Shown in pieces: positions 35,021-45,424 of a DNA stretch of 64,000 bases (positions are counted from its first letter, which is position 1; every line of letters begins with the position of its first letter). A program made the translations under genes and the position numbers. The DNA comes from Fomitopsis serialis (Eukaryota > Basidiomycota > Agaricomycetes > Polyporales > Fomitopsidaceae): positions 124,001 through 188,000 of the forward strand of contig NW_025954977.1 in NCBI RefSeq assembly GCF_022376445.1, written 5' to 3'. The notes beneath the pieces were generated by a model, which did no database searches, had not been told where the DNA came from, and worked only from the letters and a program-made list of their open reading frames with translations.

Positions 35021-36170
35021 ATGGCCGATACCCCTCCACAACCCGTAGCGAGCTCCTCAAAGACGAGCTTCTTGCCCGCAAAGTCATGGCAGCACTTCGT
35101 CGGCGGTGGGTGAGTACTCACGAGTCTTGCGACACGACGGGACGCTCACACGCCTCACTCGATATGAAGTCTGGGGGCCATGTGCGGAGCGATCGTGACA
35201 AGTCCGTTTGACGTCGTCAAGACACGACTACAGTCGGACCTTTTCAGAGTCAAGCACACGTCTTTTGGGCTGGCCGGCGGAGGTGTTGCAGTGCACCACA
35301 TCGACCGAACTACTATGGCACTTCGTCGAGACAGGGCACATCATTCGGTGCGTCCAGTGTCGCATTGCAAAGTGCGCAGCCAGGAGATGCTAACTGTGTA
35401 TACGACACCAGCGACATCTACCGCGAAGAGTCCCTCCGCGCGCTCTTCCGTGGACTCGGCCCCACCCTCGTCGGGGTCATCCCCGCGCGCTCCATCAACT
35501 TCTTCACCTACGGCAACGGCAAGCACATCATCGCCAACCACTTCAACGACGGGCGCGAGAACTCCTGGGTACACCTCAGCGCCGCCGCGTGCGCGGGCAT
35601 CGCGACTGGCACTGCGACGAACCCCATCTGGGTCGTCAAAACGCGATTGCAGCTCGAGCATCAGGCGGGCAAGTCTCTGGCGGCTCCCTGGAGATGATCA
35701 AGCGCATACTACGGGAGGAGGGCTTGAAGGGATTCTACAAGGGCCTGAGCGCGAGCTATCTGGGCGTGACGGAGGGCACGATACAGTGGACGCTGTACGA
35801 GCGGCTAAAGCTACTGACGGCAAGTACGGAGGGCCAGGGCGGCGTGCAGGAGTGGTTGGGTATGCTCGGGAGCGCGGGGACATCGAAGTGCGTCGCTACG
35901 CTGATCACATACCCGCACGAGGTGCGTTCCGCGTTCTGTCTCCCATTTGCGTGCCGACTGAGGTGCCCGTAGGTGATCCGGACACGACTGCGGCAGCCGC
36001 TCGTGGACGGCAAGATGAAGTATACTGGACTCGTCCAAACGCTGCGGCTCGTCATCGCGGAGGAGGGCACGCGCTCGCTCTACGGCGGGCTCAGCGCGCA
36101 CCTCATGCGCGTTATCCCCAACGCCGCCGTCATGTACTCCATCTACGAGGCCGTCCTCCGCTGGTCATGA
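35021..36170 (+). CDS. RIM2: Mitochondrial pyrimidine nucleotide carrier (Rim2 / SLC25A33-36 family)
   Basis: Exons 35021-35109, 35170-35347, 35412-35921 and 35973-36170. Three mitochondrial-carrier repeats are visible, each with a Px[DE]xx[KR]x[KR] signature: SPFDVVKTRLQSDLF, NPIWVVKTRLQLE and YPHEVIRTRLRQPL. Rim2-specific blocks are GGLGAMCGAIVTSPFDVV, LGPTLVGVIPARSINFFTYG, KGLSASYLGVTEGTIQW and MKYTGLVQTLRLVI. The protein exchanges pyrimidine (deoxy)nucleotides across the inner membrane and supports mtDNA maintenance and iron use in yeast. Two one-base slips interrupt the frame, near 35,300 (before LLWHFVETGHIIR) and near 35,665 (before SGGSLEMIKRIL). In a conserved transporter these suggest sequence error. 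The gene sits between the arms of inverted duplication 2. Confidence 0.85.
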
Positions 36171-36519
36171 TCGACTGCCTGCCGCTCACGCACTCCCCTC
36201 CACTTACTCGCTTTCCCTGCTCCTGGGTATATGCTGCATGTGTACCACCACCGCGCCATCCGTACATTATTCTCTTACGTTGCATAGTGCTAGACTTCAC
36301 CGACCCATCCGCCACTTACTCACACACTCGCCCCACCTACAGCCCGGCAAAAGTAGTGGTTGGTACACACCGACCTTTATGCCCGATAATGCTCTGCCCC
36401 TTAGGACGTATAATATGGATTTAGACTAATCTGGGTGTTCCGCTCTGTAGCACGCTGCAGTCTCTGGTGAGTCACACGGTACAACCCACTCATTCATCCC
36501 GCACGACAGCTCTACGTAA
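36171..36519. other. Intergenic
   Basis: 3' flank of the carrier gene; no gene seen. Confidence 0.5.
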
Positions 36520-36654
36520 TTGCGAATTCCGTTCATCGGACGAGGATGGCTGACTGAGCTTCCTGCTGACTGAGCTGTATGCCATTGATTCTACAAGCGA
36601 GATGTCTCACTTGGCTAGTATTTAGGACGATCTCGCGACGGTCGCTACAAGCAG
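36520..36654 (+). promoter_or_regulatory. Orphan copy of a GST promoter
   Basis: CGAGGATGGCTGACTGAG at 36540-36557, followed by TAGTATTTAGGA and TCTCGC.ACGGTCGC, matches the upstream flank of the GST at 40399 (about 40250-40345). Here it does not lead into a GST; it runs into the protease fragment. Confidence 0.65.
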
Positions 36655-36875
36655 CTACGCCCTTCGGTCGTGTCGGGAGCCTGCAGTACGGCTACATCAG
36701 TCCGATAGGCGCGTTCGCCGGGCAGGGGCTCGACTTCTTCATCGGCCAGAAGTTCATGGAGAGGTTCTACGCGGTGAGTGGTGTGCACTGCAGCGTTGGA
36801 CGGGTGAGGGCTGACAGGTCTATGTCGATAGGTGTTTGTACGCCGAACTCACGCGTTGGGTTTGCGTATATGTGA
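36655..36875 (+). pseudogene. 3' fragment of the aspartic protease
   Basis: It encodes LQYGYISPIGAFAGQGLDFF and GQKFMERFYA. A copy of the last intron follows, then a frame-shifted VFVRRTHALGLRI where the parent has VFDTPNSRVGFAY. It lacks the catalytic Asp motifs entirely. Confidence 0.85.
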
Positions 36876-37340
36876 GTCGTCCGATGTCTTTTCTATTGCG
36901 AATGTCCGACTGACTGGAAGATCAGGGACCACACGTACTAGACAAGCAATTGTTGATCGATGGGCTGAGGGAGTTTGTTCGACGGACCTTGCGTTGATCT
37001 CACTTTCGTTGCTGTGCCAGTTGCTGACAATAGGATAATGCCTCTCATTCAAGCACGCATGTTTCGCATTGGGATAGTGATTTAACAATCTGGCTGGAAA
37101 GGTCTCAAGTCTCAAGTTGCAGAAGGACATGCGTACATCTGACCGCCGGCGTCCAACCAGTATCAATGACTTACATCTCCCCACTCCTCCATGACATCCA
37201 GGAAGCGCTTCCACCGACCACCATCAAACCGCTCGACCGCCTCCACTCCTCACTCTCCTTGCCAAAGACCGTCTGCACCCACTTCAGCAGGCCCGCAACC
37301 TGGGTGTCTGCATGGCAGATCTGGCCCTCGCGGGGCCCAT
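36660..37340. repeat. Inverted duplication 2, right arm
   Basis: Partner of 32060-32830. It carries the protease fragment (+) and the 3' end of a GST gene (-) in mirror order. Confidence 0.8.
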
Positions 37341-37995
37341 CAGGAGCAGCCTCCCGTCGCCCGCAGCCTCGAACCACGACGCGAGCAGACTGAACGCCTT
37401 CTCGAGGCTGGCCCACTGCGCGGCCTGCTTCCGGGCGGGCATATCTCCTCCATCCTGCACCCGAAGCGCCGCTCGCGCGTCTCGCAGAAGAACGCCTGGC
37501 TGCGCGGGTTGAGACGCGTCATCGCGGGGAACATGATGAGCGGGACGATCTGCGCGTGCACGGTGGTGCCGGCCGCGTACTGGAACGCGCGGTTGAACGT
37601 GCGGACGGCGGAGGGGAGGAGAGGGACCGTGGCGGGGTAGGTCGCGTCGAGGTAGAGGGCAATTTGTGTGGACTCGGCGACGAAGCGCTGCGTGTGGGGG
37701 TCGTAAATCACGGGGAGGGTGTAGGCGGACGCGGGCGGCGGCTGAGGAGCGATGTTGTGGCGGATGAGGAGGGGCGCGATGTCGGGGTACTCGACCCATT
37801 CTGTGCGGTAGGGGAGGCCCTTGTAGTTGAGGGCGAACCTGGAGGGAGAGTCAGGACGATCGGCGGGGCGAGTGCAGATATGTACCGTGTCTTCCAGACG
37901 CTGGGAGACCAGGCTACACCATCGACTGTACTTGGGATGTCATACAGGATGATCACATCCGTGTCGGGCAGAGGTGCGCTGGTAGGTGCCGACAT
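37163..37995 (-). CDS. GSTFuA-like glutathione transferase, frame-interrupted
   Basis: Exon 1 (37995 to about 37894) encodes MSAPTSAPLPDTDVIILYDI and VAWSPSVWKTR. Exon 2 continues FALNYKGLPYRTEWVEYPDI, then VIYDPHTQRFVAESTQIALY, ATYPATVPLLPSAVRTFNRA, RRFGCRMEEICPPG, KQAAQWASLEKAFSLLASWF, GQICHADTQVAGLLKWVQTV and RFDGGRWKRFLDVMEEWGD. One-base slips near 37,435, 37,335 and 37,228 break the frame; two fall in or next to G/C runs. The stop at 37163 assumes the repaired frame is real. The N-terminus is six to seven residues longer than in the paralogues. Confidence 0.75.
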
Positions 37996-38945
37996 CCTGG
38001 TGATGCCGCTTTATCTTCGGTGGCGAGTCTTTTGTGAGAGGGCTGATAGTCAGTGTACGTGTGGACTGTCCCAGGTCCGGTACTGCTCACGGTGTTATGT
38101 GGGGGTTCTGGCGAAGTACTAGCCAGGTCTGAGCCTATTAGTATCTGAGTATTGCCACGACGAGAGTTCCCTTCGTCGACGTCACCTGAGGTTCTGACTC
38201 GAGGGCGTCGACGATAAACGCTGTTACTGCGAGCTGTGGTCATGTCAGAAGCATTTTTGGGACCACCTGCGTATGGCCGCTTGCTGAAGCCCCATCCGTG
38301 CTTGTCATGCCCAAGTCTGGATTGACCTGCAGCGTCAATGGCATGTACTACCCTGAGCACTTCAGCACCAGACTCGGCTCGGACGTAGTCTCCCCTAGGC
38401 AGACCCTAAAGAAGACCTCTTTGAGTGGGGGATAGCTCGGACGTCCTCTATAGAAATGGTGGCATCGAAGCTCGAAGCAAGGCCTCAGTGCGTGGCCGTT
38501 TTTAGCTTTCGTCGATGATGTCCGCAACACGATGGTATGTACCCGTGAAGACCGATCCATGGGGTACGTTCCATTGCATGATGTAGGAGGCAACTAGGGG
38601 GTGACATACTCTGGTGAACTCTGCCGCAAACAGAGCCCGTTTGCGGTAACGAGCCCTTGATTAGGCTTGGATTAGGCCCATCGCATACTTGGCCGTCTTG
38701 GCTATGATATCCTACAGGATGCTACCTGATGCTACACCTGCTACATGATCGTTGCAATCCCTATCATCATCGCCCTGCTTATTGCTGAGCGCTGAGCGGC
38801 ATCCTGCTGACTGTGCCAGAGGAACTGGGCTCGTCCTGGCGCACTTATCTAGGATCGCGTCTGACTCTCCGTCGACCCCACTGTCTGGTGCCCCACCGTT
38901 CAAGTGGCTAAAGACTACCGCACACCTCATAACTGTTGCAACGAG
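37996..38945. other. Intergenic between divergent GST genes
   Basis: 950 bp between two divergent GSTs. No gene supported; both promoters lie here. Confidence 0.5.
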
Positions 38946-39800
38946 ATGGCACTCCCGGACACCGACAGGATCATCTTCTACGACATCCCGGGCACCGTCC
39001 CCGGCTCAGCCTGGTCGCCCAACACTTGGAAGACGCGGTGCGTACGCTTGCGGCACCAAACCGTGTCCCTTCACTCACATCGGCCTCTACCTAGGTTCGC
39101 GCTCAACTACAAAGGCCTTTCGTACCGCACGGAATGGGTCGAATACCCAGACATTGCATCCGTCCTCACCGCTCTCGGAGTCGAGCCGAACCCACCTGAG
39201 GTCGCCTCCTGGCCCTACACGCTCCCCGCGATCTACGACCCTCTCACGCGCAAGACGATCATGGAGTCCTCCAAGATCGCGCTCTATCTCGACGAGACCT
39301 ACCCCAACACGCCCGCGCTCCTCCCTGCCGAGACGCGTGTCTTCCAGTCCGCCTTCCAGCACGCGTTCCTTACCGAGCTGCACCTGAAGCTCTTACCGCT
39401 CATCCTGCACCCCACCGCGGCGACGGCGCTGAACCCGCCGAGCGCGAAGTACTTCTTCGAGACGCGCGAGAAGGCGCTGGGGATCAAGCTCGAGGAGCTC
39501 AGTCCGCCCGGATCGGAGAAGCGTGCAGAGCAGTGGGCGGTCGCGGAGAAGAGCTTTGGCGTCGTGGCGTCGTGGTTCGAGGCGGCTGGCGACGGGAGAC
39601 TGCTGTTGAGCGGTGGGGGCCCTGCCGGCGACGGCGGCAAGGTCACCCAAGCAGATACGTATATCGCTGGTGTGCTGATCTGGTTGCGCATCGTCTTCGG
39701 GGCGGACAGCGAGGATTGGCGACGCGTAGAGGGCTTTGACGGGGGCCGTTGGAAGCGTTACTTGGCCGTACTCGAAAAGTGGGCCGATACAAGCCGCTGA
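38946..39800 (+). CDS. Glutathione transferase, GSTFuA-like, intact
   Basis: Exons 38946-39037 and 39095-39800 (57-nt intron, phase 2, itself free of stops in frame) give 265 residues. The N-terminal domain has MALPDTDRIIFYDIPGTVPG, SAWSPNTWKTRFALNYKGLS, YRTEWVEYPDIASVLTALGV and YTLPAIYDPLTRKTIMESSK. The helical domain has LYLDETYPNTPALLPAETR, KYFFETREKALG, KLEELSPPGSEKRAEQW, WFEAAGDGRLLLSGGGPAGD and GRWKRYLAVLEKWADTSR. There is no catalytic Cys at the usual Omega-class place; the AWSPNTW motif sits at the active-site loop. Cytosolic, expected to bind or conjugate hydrophobic phenolics with glutathione. This is the best reference copy for its neighbours. Confidence 0.9.
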   Translation: MALPDTDRIIFYDIPGTVPGSAWSPNTWKTRCVRLRHQTVSLHSHRPLPRFALNYKGLSYRTEWVEYPDIASVLTALGVEPNPPEVASWPYTLPAIYDPLTRKTIMESSKIALYLDETYPNTPALLPAETRVFQSAFQHAFLTELHLKLLPLILHPTAATALNPPSAKYFFETREKALGIKLEELSPPGSEKRAEQWAVAEKSFGVVASWFEAAGDGRLLLSGGGPAGDGGKVTQADTYIAGVLIWLRIVFGADSEDWRRVEGFDGGRWKRYLAVLEKWADTSR

Positions 39801-40398
39801 AGACCTTGCAAATGGTATTAAGACGACGTTCAAGTCCTACTGTGTAATCGTATCTCCGAACATGTGCTCGAGAAGGGTGGGGTAATCTCACAGCTTTCGT
39901 ACAATTCTATCACGCGCTCGTCAGCAGGGATGCAAGATTACGTCGACGTAGGCGGTGATTCAGTTATTCAAGTCGCGCAGGTGGTACCGTGGACGTGTCT
40001 GTTGTCCAGACGTTTGTTCAGCTTCTATCAAGAATGTGCTCTCGATGCACAACGTCCTAGGGCGATCATCGGTAAGAGAGGATGCCGCAGATAGCATTCA
40101 ATGAGGTGACTGAGGTGAGCCTTCCGTGTGGGTCAGTCAGTGTCAGGCGCTGCGTTGTCGTCTGAGATCAGGGTTCTGACCACATTATCAGCGCGCTGTC
40201 CTGCCAATTTGACAATTCTGAATCTATATAATTGCGATCCCCATCCAACAAGCGAGGATGGCTGACTGAGCCATGTACCCGTTGGCGCTACACTAGTGAG
40301 ACGTTAACTTGGATAGTATTTAGGATGACCTCGCAACGATCGCCATCCCATCTCACGAGAAGATATACCGGAGCGTAGTTCGTCGTAGTCTTCACGAG
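39801..40398. other. Intergenic / GST promoter
   Basis: The part from about 40250 is the source or sister of the orphan promoter copy at 36540-36654. No gene seen. Confidence 0.55.
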
Positions 40399-41249
40399 AT
40401 GGCGCTTCCAGATACCGACAGTATCATCTTCTACGACATCCCTAGTACGGTCCCGGGCTCAGCCTGGTCGCCGAACACCTGGAAGACGCGGTACGTGTGT
40501 CGCCTCCACACAGCGCCCGTCTGCTCAAATCACAATCACAACACAGATTCGCCCTCAACTACAAGGGCATCCCGTACCGCACAGAGTGGATCAACTACCC
40601 GGATATCGCTTCATTCCTCTCCGGTCAGGGAGTGAGCCGAACCCGCCGTCGGCTGCACCATGGCCGTACACCCTCCCCGCGATCTACGACCCGCGCACGC
40701 ACAAGATCGTCATGGAGTCCTACAAAATCGCGCGCTACCTCGACGAGACCTACCCAGACACACCCGCGCTCCTCCCCCCCGAAACACGCGTCCTCCAGGC
40801 CGCCTTCCAGAAAGCGGTCGTCAGCGCGCTGCACGAGAAGCTCATGCCGCTGGTCCTGTACCCCATCACGACTACAGCGCTGGGCCGCCGAACCGGAAGT
40901 ACTTCCGTGAGACGCGAGAGGCCATGCTCGGGTGCACGCTTGAAGAGCTCAGCCCGCCGGGCTCGCTGAAGCGTGCGGAGCAGTGGGAGGCCGTGGAGAA
41001 GGGGTTCCGTGTCATAACGTCGTGGATCGAGGCAGCCGGAGATGGGAGGCTGCTGCTGTGCGGCGGAGGCCCGGACGGGGACGTCAGTGGGGTCTGCCAT
41101 GCGGACACGGATCTCGCGGGGAGTTTGATCTTGGTGCGCACCCTTTTCGGGGCGGAGAGTGAGGAGTGGGGCGGGTCGAGAGGTTTGACGGGGGCCGTTG
41201 GACGCGGTACTTGGCTTTCTTTGAGCAGTGGGCAGACACAAGCGGTAGA
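40399..41249 (+). CDS. GSTFuA-like glutathione transferase, frame-interrupted
   Basis: Exon 1 (40399-40490) encodes MALPDTDSIIFYDIPSTVPG, SAWSPNTWKTR. Exon 2 begins FALNYKGIPYRTEWINYPDI. Later blocks are EPNPPSAAPWPYTLPAIYDP, MESYKIARYLDETYPDTPAL, KYFRETREAMLGCTLEELSP, KRAEQWEAVEKGF, DTDLAGSLILVRTLFGAESE and RFDGGRWTRYLAFFEQWADT. One-base slips fall near 40,635, 40,890 and 41,170, and the stop is shifted. Length and collinearity match the intact neighbour. Confidence 0.75.
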
Positions 41250-42142
41250 AGAAAAGCGACCGCACCACCGATCGCGTATCTGTGTCCAATTATTTTATAT
41301 GCCTGCTCGCCTACTACCACTTCAGCTAGGCACGTTGTCATGGATGTATGGATTCTGTTTAGACTAGTATACTGCATTAGTATGCGGTAGTGTTCCGACG
41401 CCGCAGTCGTTAGAGCAGCGTGACTCGTCAATGCGATACTCGCTCACATGTAAATGCCTCGTCGCGAAGGATGCGGTTCACACATGATACAAGGCAGTCA
41501 ATACAACAGAGCTCAAACCGACGGCCATCACAACATCGATCAAGACGGGTTCAAAGGCATGAATAGAACGTGAGCGTTCCGGATCCGCTCTCAAGCTACA
41601 ATACACAACACCGAGCGGCAAGCCGACGTACGCGGTGCGCCCCGACCGAGGGGCGAGGCAGCAAGTACAGGACTTCCGGAGGGTACAAACAACGTGAACG
41701 GACTAAACGCAACGGTCAAAGCCATGCAGGTCTAGCATCGCAAAAAGCGAGAGGGTAAAGTAAACGGTTGAAACCACTGCGAGGGTGGGTATCACGGGGA
41801 GCGGCCGGGGCCACGGCGCGATGGGGTGGGTGGTCGGCGAGGAGGGGTGTCCACAGAAGCCAGTTCTGCCTCCTGCGACAACGGCGAACGCAGCGACCAG
41901 AACGTTGTGAACAGACGAAGCAGAACCGCGCGAGCTGGGCCAGACCACGGGAAGGTATGTCGCGGGAGAAGGGGAGGAGAAACGGTATAACGGTCGACAG
42001 CCTAAAGGATACAAGTCAACGCAGCGGGTGAAAGCGAGATCAGGACGGTATGGACAGAGGGGAGTTGTTAATGTTATATTAGCCTTTGTACACCTTGTTC
42101 GGCTCTCCTTGGGCCTTAAATTGGCAGGGAGGAGGCAGAGAT
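41250..42142. other. Intergenic
   Basis: About 900 bp with no supported gene; it includes the 3' flank of the membrane-protein gene. Confidence 0.5.
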
Positions 42143-44616
42143 TTAGATCCCGTCGTACGCATCCTCGGGCGCGATGCTATACACGGTATCCGGCCTCTTC
42201 ACCCCCGACACCTCCGCACGCGCGGCAGACGTAGGGGCAAGCTTCCCAGGGCTCGGCGGGCGCGCCGCCGTGGGACTACCCGGCTTCGCACCGTCACCAA
42301 AGTGCGCCTGGGGCAGCGGGCTCGGCAGGTCGAAGCTCTCGGACGGCTGCGCGGACACCGGGGCATTGGGGTAGTTCGTGTCGGACACGGGCGAGAAGGC
42401 GCGCTCCTGGAGGTAGATCTCAGGCAGGATGGGCGGCGTCGACGGCACGCGGTCGATCCCATACGCGGGCGATTGCAGCGTCGCCTCGTACTTGGGCGTC
42501 GGCGGCGCCGCGGCGTACCGCCCCGGCGAGGGTAGCGTCCCAAAGGACTCCCCCGTCTGCGGTGTCATGGGGAACTCGATGACGTGGGGGTGGCCCGGGA
42601 TCGTCAGCTCCTGCTCGTCGTCCTCGGGGTCGGCGAAGGGCGATGCGACGTCCTCCTTCGGCGCAGGCGGGGGCCGCGCCCCGGCCTTCTCGTCGGGGTA
42701 TGTCTGAGCACCCGGCGGCGCGATGTTCAGGCTGCGCGAAATCTCCGTGTACTGCTGCTCCTGGAACGGCGTCACGCTCGACCGGCTCAGGTCGACGTAA
42801 TGCGCGTCGGGCCCGACGCGCTGTTCGCCTTGCTGCTGTCCGCTGCGCTGGCGGTTGAGGATATCAGTGACGAGGTCGGACGGCTGGCGGTACAGGCTCG
42901 CTTTGGCGATGTCGGTTGGCTGGCGGCTGAGCATTGCGCCCATGGACGGCTGGCGGTTGAGAGCCTGCTCCGCCCCGACGGACGGCTGGCGCGAGAGGAC
43001 AGAGACGGCGCCCATGGAGGCCTGGCGGGTAAGCGCAGCGTCCGGCGTCGTCGGCTCAGACACGTTGCGCATGTTGCCCATGGACGGCTGGCGGTTCAGG
43101 TACTGCGCGGCACCATTGGATGGCTGACGAGTGACGGGGGAGCCTGGAGCCTGGAAGATAACACCGTAAGGAGACTGGTTGTTCATGAACGGCGTAGCGG
43201 ACGTCGGCGTTGCCGCATATGGCGTAGTCGGCGTCGACGGGCTATTCATGTATTGCCCAGGACTATAGCCATACTGAGCCTGGTAGGGCGCGTACGGCTG
43301 ACCGTAGTAATTGTTGTCCCCGCCGTAGCCCGCGTACGACCCACCGAACGACGGCGGCACGGCGGCTATCGTCTGCCCCGTGAGGGAACGATCGTCGCGT
43401 TCGGCGTAGTTGCGATTGACGGAGCTCGCGCGCGACAGCACACCTTCGTCCGGAAGGATGACGGACTGGTGCTTGAAGTTGTGCGGGTTGAAGTCGTCAT
43501 CCAGTGGGGCGTCATTCCTCTTGCGGCGCTGGTGGTAACCATGTTATTGAGCGAGACGGCTGCGAGGACGCGCTGTGGACTCACTATGAGGAACAAGGCC
43601 GCAAATACAAGAGCGGCGACTCCGACAATACCGGCAGCGACACCGCCGATAACAGCGCCGGCGCTGACAGAGGAGTCAGCGGAAGACGACGAGGCAGCAG
43701 CAGCAGCGCCAGTAAGTGTCGGCGACATGGATGAGCGGACGACGAAGGCACAAAAGACGTGATGAAGTGAGTCGAGTGCGCAGAAGTCGTGGACGGTATA
43801 CTAGAGGTGGTGACGGCGTGGTAGAGACGGTCGTGCTTGACTGAGTCGAGGACGAAGACGAGCTCGAGGAGGACGAGGATGACTGGGACGACGAGCTAGA
43901 GCTAGACGTTGTCTTCGAAGACGAAGACGAAGTACTGCTAGCAGACGTAGAACTCGACGTCTGCGAAGTTGTCTTGTCGGTGGTACTCGAAGTGGTATGT
44001 ATAGGTGTAGTTGTGGTTTGAGTGGTTTTCTCGGTTTCTGGAGCCGGTTTGGCGGTGGTGGAGGTCGCTGGATTGGATTGAGCTGGTGAGCGCGCATTCA
44101 TATACCTGAGAGTTCCGACGGTCAAACTGCTCAACATATCGGCAACGACAAGTTTTGCCCAGTCAACGGGTCAGAGGGACCTGAGCTCACAGCATTCTCT
44201 ATGCCGTGGCATTGATTCGCGTGAACCCGATTCTGCGCGGTTCCATGTCTTATGTGAGCGCTATCGAAACATTAAATGCAGAAGGGCATTTGCGGAGTTC
44301 CGATAGCACTTCAAACATCGCGGTCAAACGCAAGCGAAAGGCCATTGCGCTTGGTGCTGGACGCAGTTGTAGCAATTGCTCAGTGAGGAAGCGACCTCCG
44401 AAATCGCGTCGGTTCCACAGCACCCTCTTCTGCGCATAAATCCACAGAAAACACTAGATACTCACAAGTCGATGGCTTTTCCGTGGCAGGGTCTACGTCA
44501 GTGGGACCACTATCGCCGCCATCCCCACCGAGACCGGGGATGCTCGGAAAGAGACCGCGTCCGGCAAGGCGACGGTGCGCATCGCGTCTGTGGAACTCGA
44601 CAGCGGCGTCAGCCAT
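42143..44616 (-). CDS. Mid2-like single-pass membrane protein with RQPS repeats
   Basis: Exon 1 (44616-44466) encodes MADAAVEFHRRDAHRRLAGR, then a Gly/Asp-rich stretch. A 383-nt intron joins in phase to exon 2 (from 44082), whose Ser/Thr-rich ectodomain contains a long poly-Ser tract. The membrane span is AVIGGVAAGIVGVAALVFAA. It splices to a basic stop-transfer RRKRNDAPLDDDFNPHNFKH and a cytosolic tail to 42143. The tail carries about eight RQPS/RQAS motifs (NRQPSMG, TRQASMG, SRQPSVG, NRQPSMG, SRQPT, YRQPS). It ends in a Pro-rich acidic region (DPEDDEQELTIPGHPHVIEF). Layout matches cell-wall stress sensors or related STRP proteins. The ectodomain has one or two frame slips around 43,700-43,800. 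The exon 1 join is plausible, not certain. Confidence 0.65.
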
Positions 44617-45424
44617 GGTTTGCGCTTCTCGTTCTTTCCTTTACGGTGGTGGTGCGATCGTCAAGCGAGCGTGATGTACAAAAGAGAGACGGGGAAACGA
44701 GGGTGGGGCTCCCGGGGAACAGGGAGAGCAGACGACCGCAGACAGAACCGGGACGAGGACGGGGAGGAGAAGGAGGAAGAAAGCAGCTCTGCACCACCCG
44801 TCCTGATCCCTTCGGAGACGCATAGCGACCGGCTAAAGTTTGCTAACAGTTCTCGAGATGCCATATAAAGGCATTTCCAGGCAATGAGATGTCCCGATAA
44901 GGGCTTACATGCGTGTCATCGCGATAGAATCTGTCGCGTGAGTCAATCAATTGACCGACTCTGGCTCTCCTCGATATAGCGGCGTGCAGCTGCCGCCATC
45001 CCTCTCACGTCCCTCAAGCCCTGCGAACACGCTCTCCGACGATCTCCCCCCGACGCACGGCCTCCTCGAAGCGTTGCTGCTCTGCATGCCTTCTCGTCGA
45101 CAAGCTTGGCACGAAGTTGCCGTCGACTGTCGCGACGATCGACCGCGTACAGTAGCACGGACCCGGGTTAACGCGCCAGCGTTAAATCGATCCTCCCTGT
45201 ACGGTACAGACCACTTCCATGTCCCAGCCGGGCGTTGTCATGGCAGGATCTAAATGACCGGGCAGACGACCGTCCTGCGCTGCGGCTTACTGAAATACGC
45301 AACTTAAAGCCTAGGCCTCCCACCTGCCACCGGGAACGTTAACCTACGCGCAACGTCCACTCACCTGGCACTGCCGCGTCTACCACTGGTCCTCGTCTGA
45401 CCTCTGCATGGCCCGCCTCGCACC
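44617..45424. other. Divergent promoter region of two membrane-protein genes
   Basis: 800 bp with no supported gene. A strong purine/pyrimidine bias occurs at about 44680-44800. Confidence 0.45.

Noticed and set aside
42584..43762. 392-codon plus-strand open frame
   Set aside because: It is the antisense shadow of the membrane-sensor tail; its repetitive Arg/Ala content mirrors the RQPS repeats.
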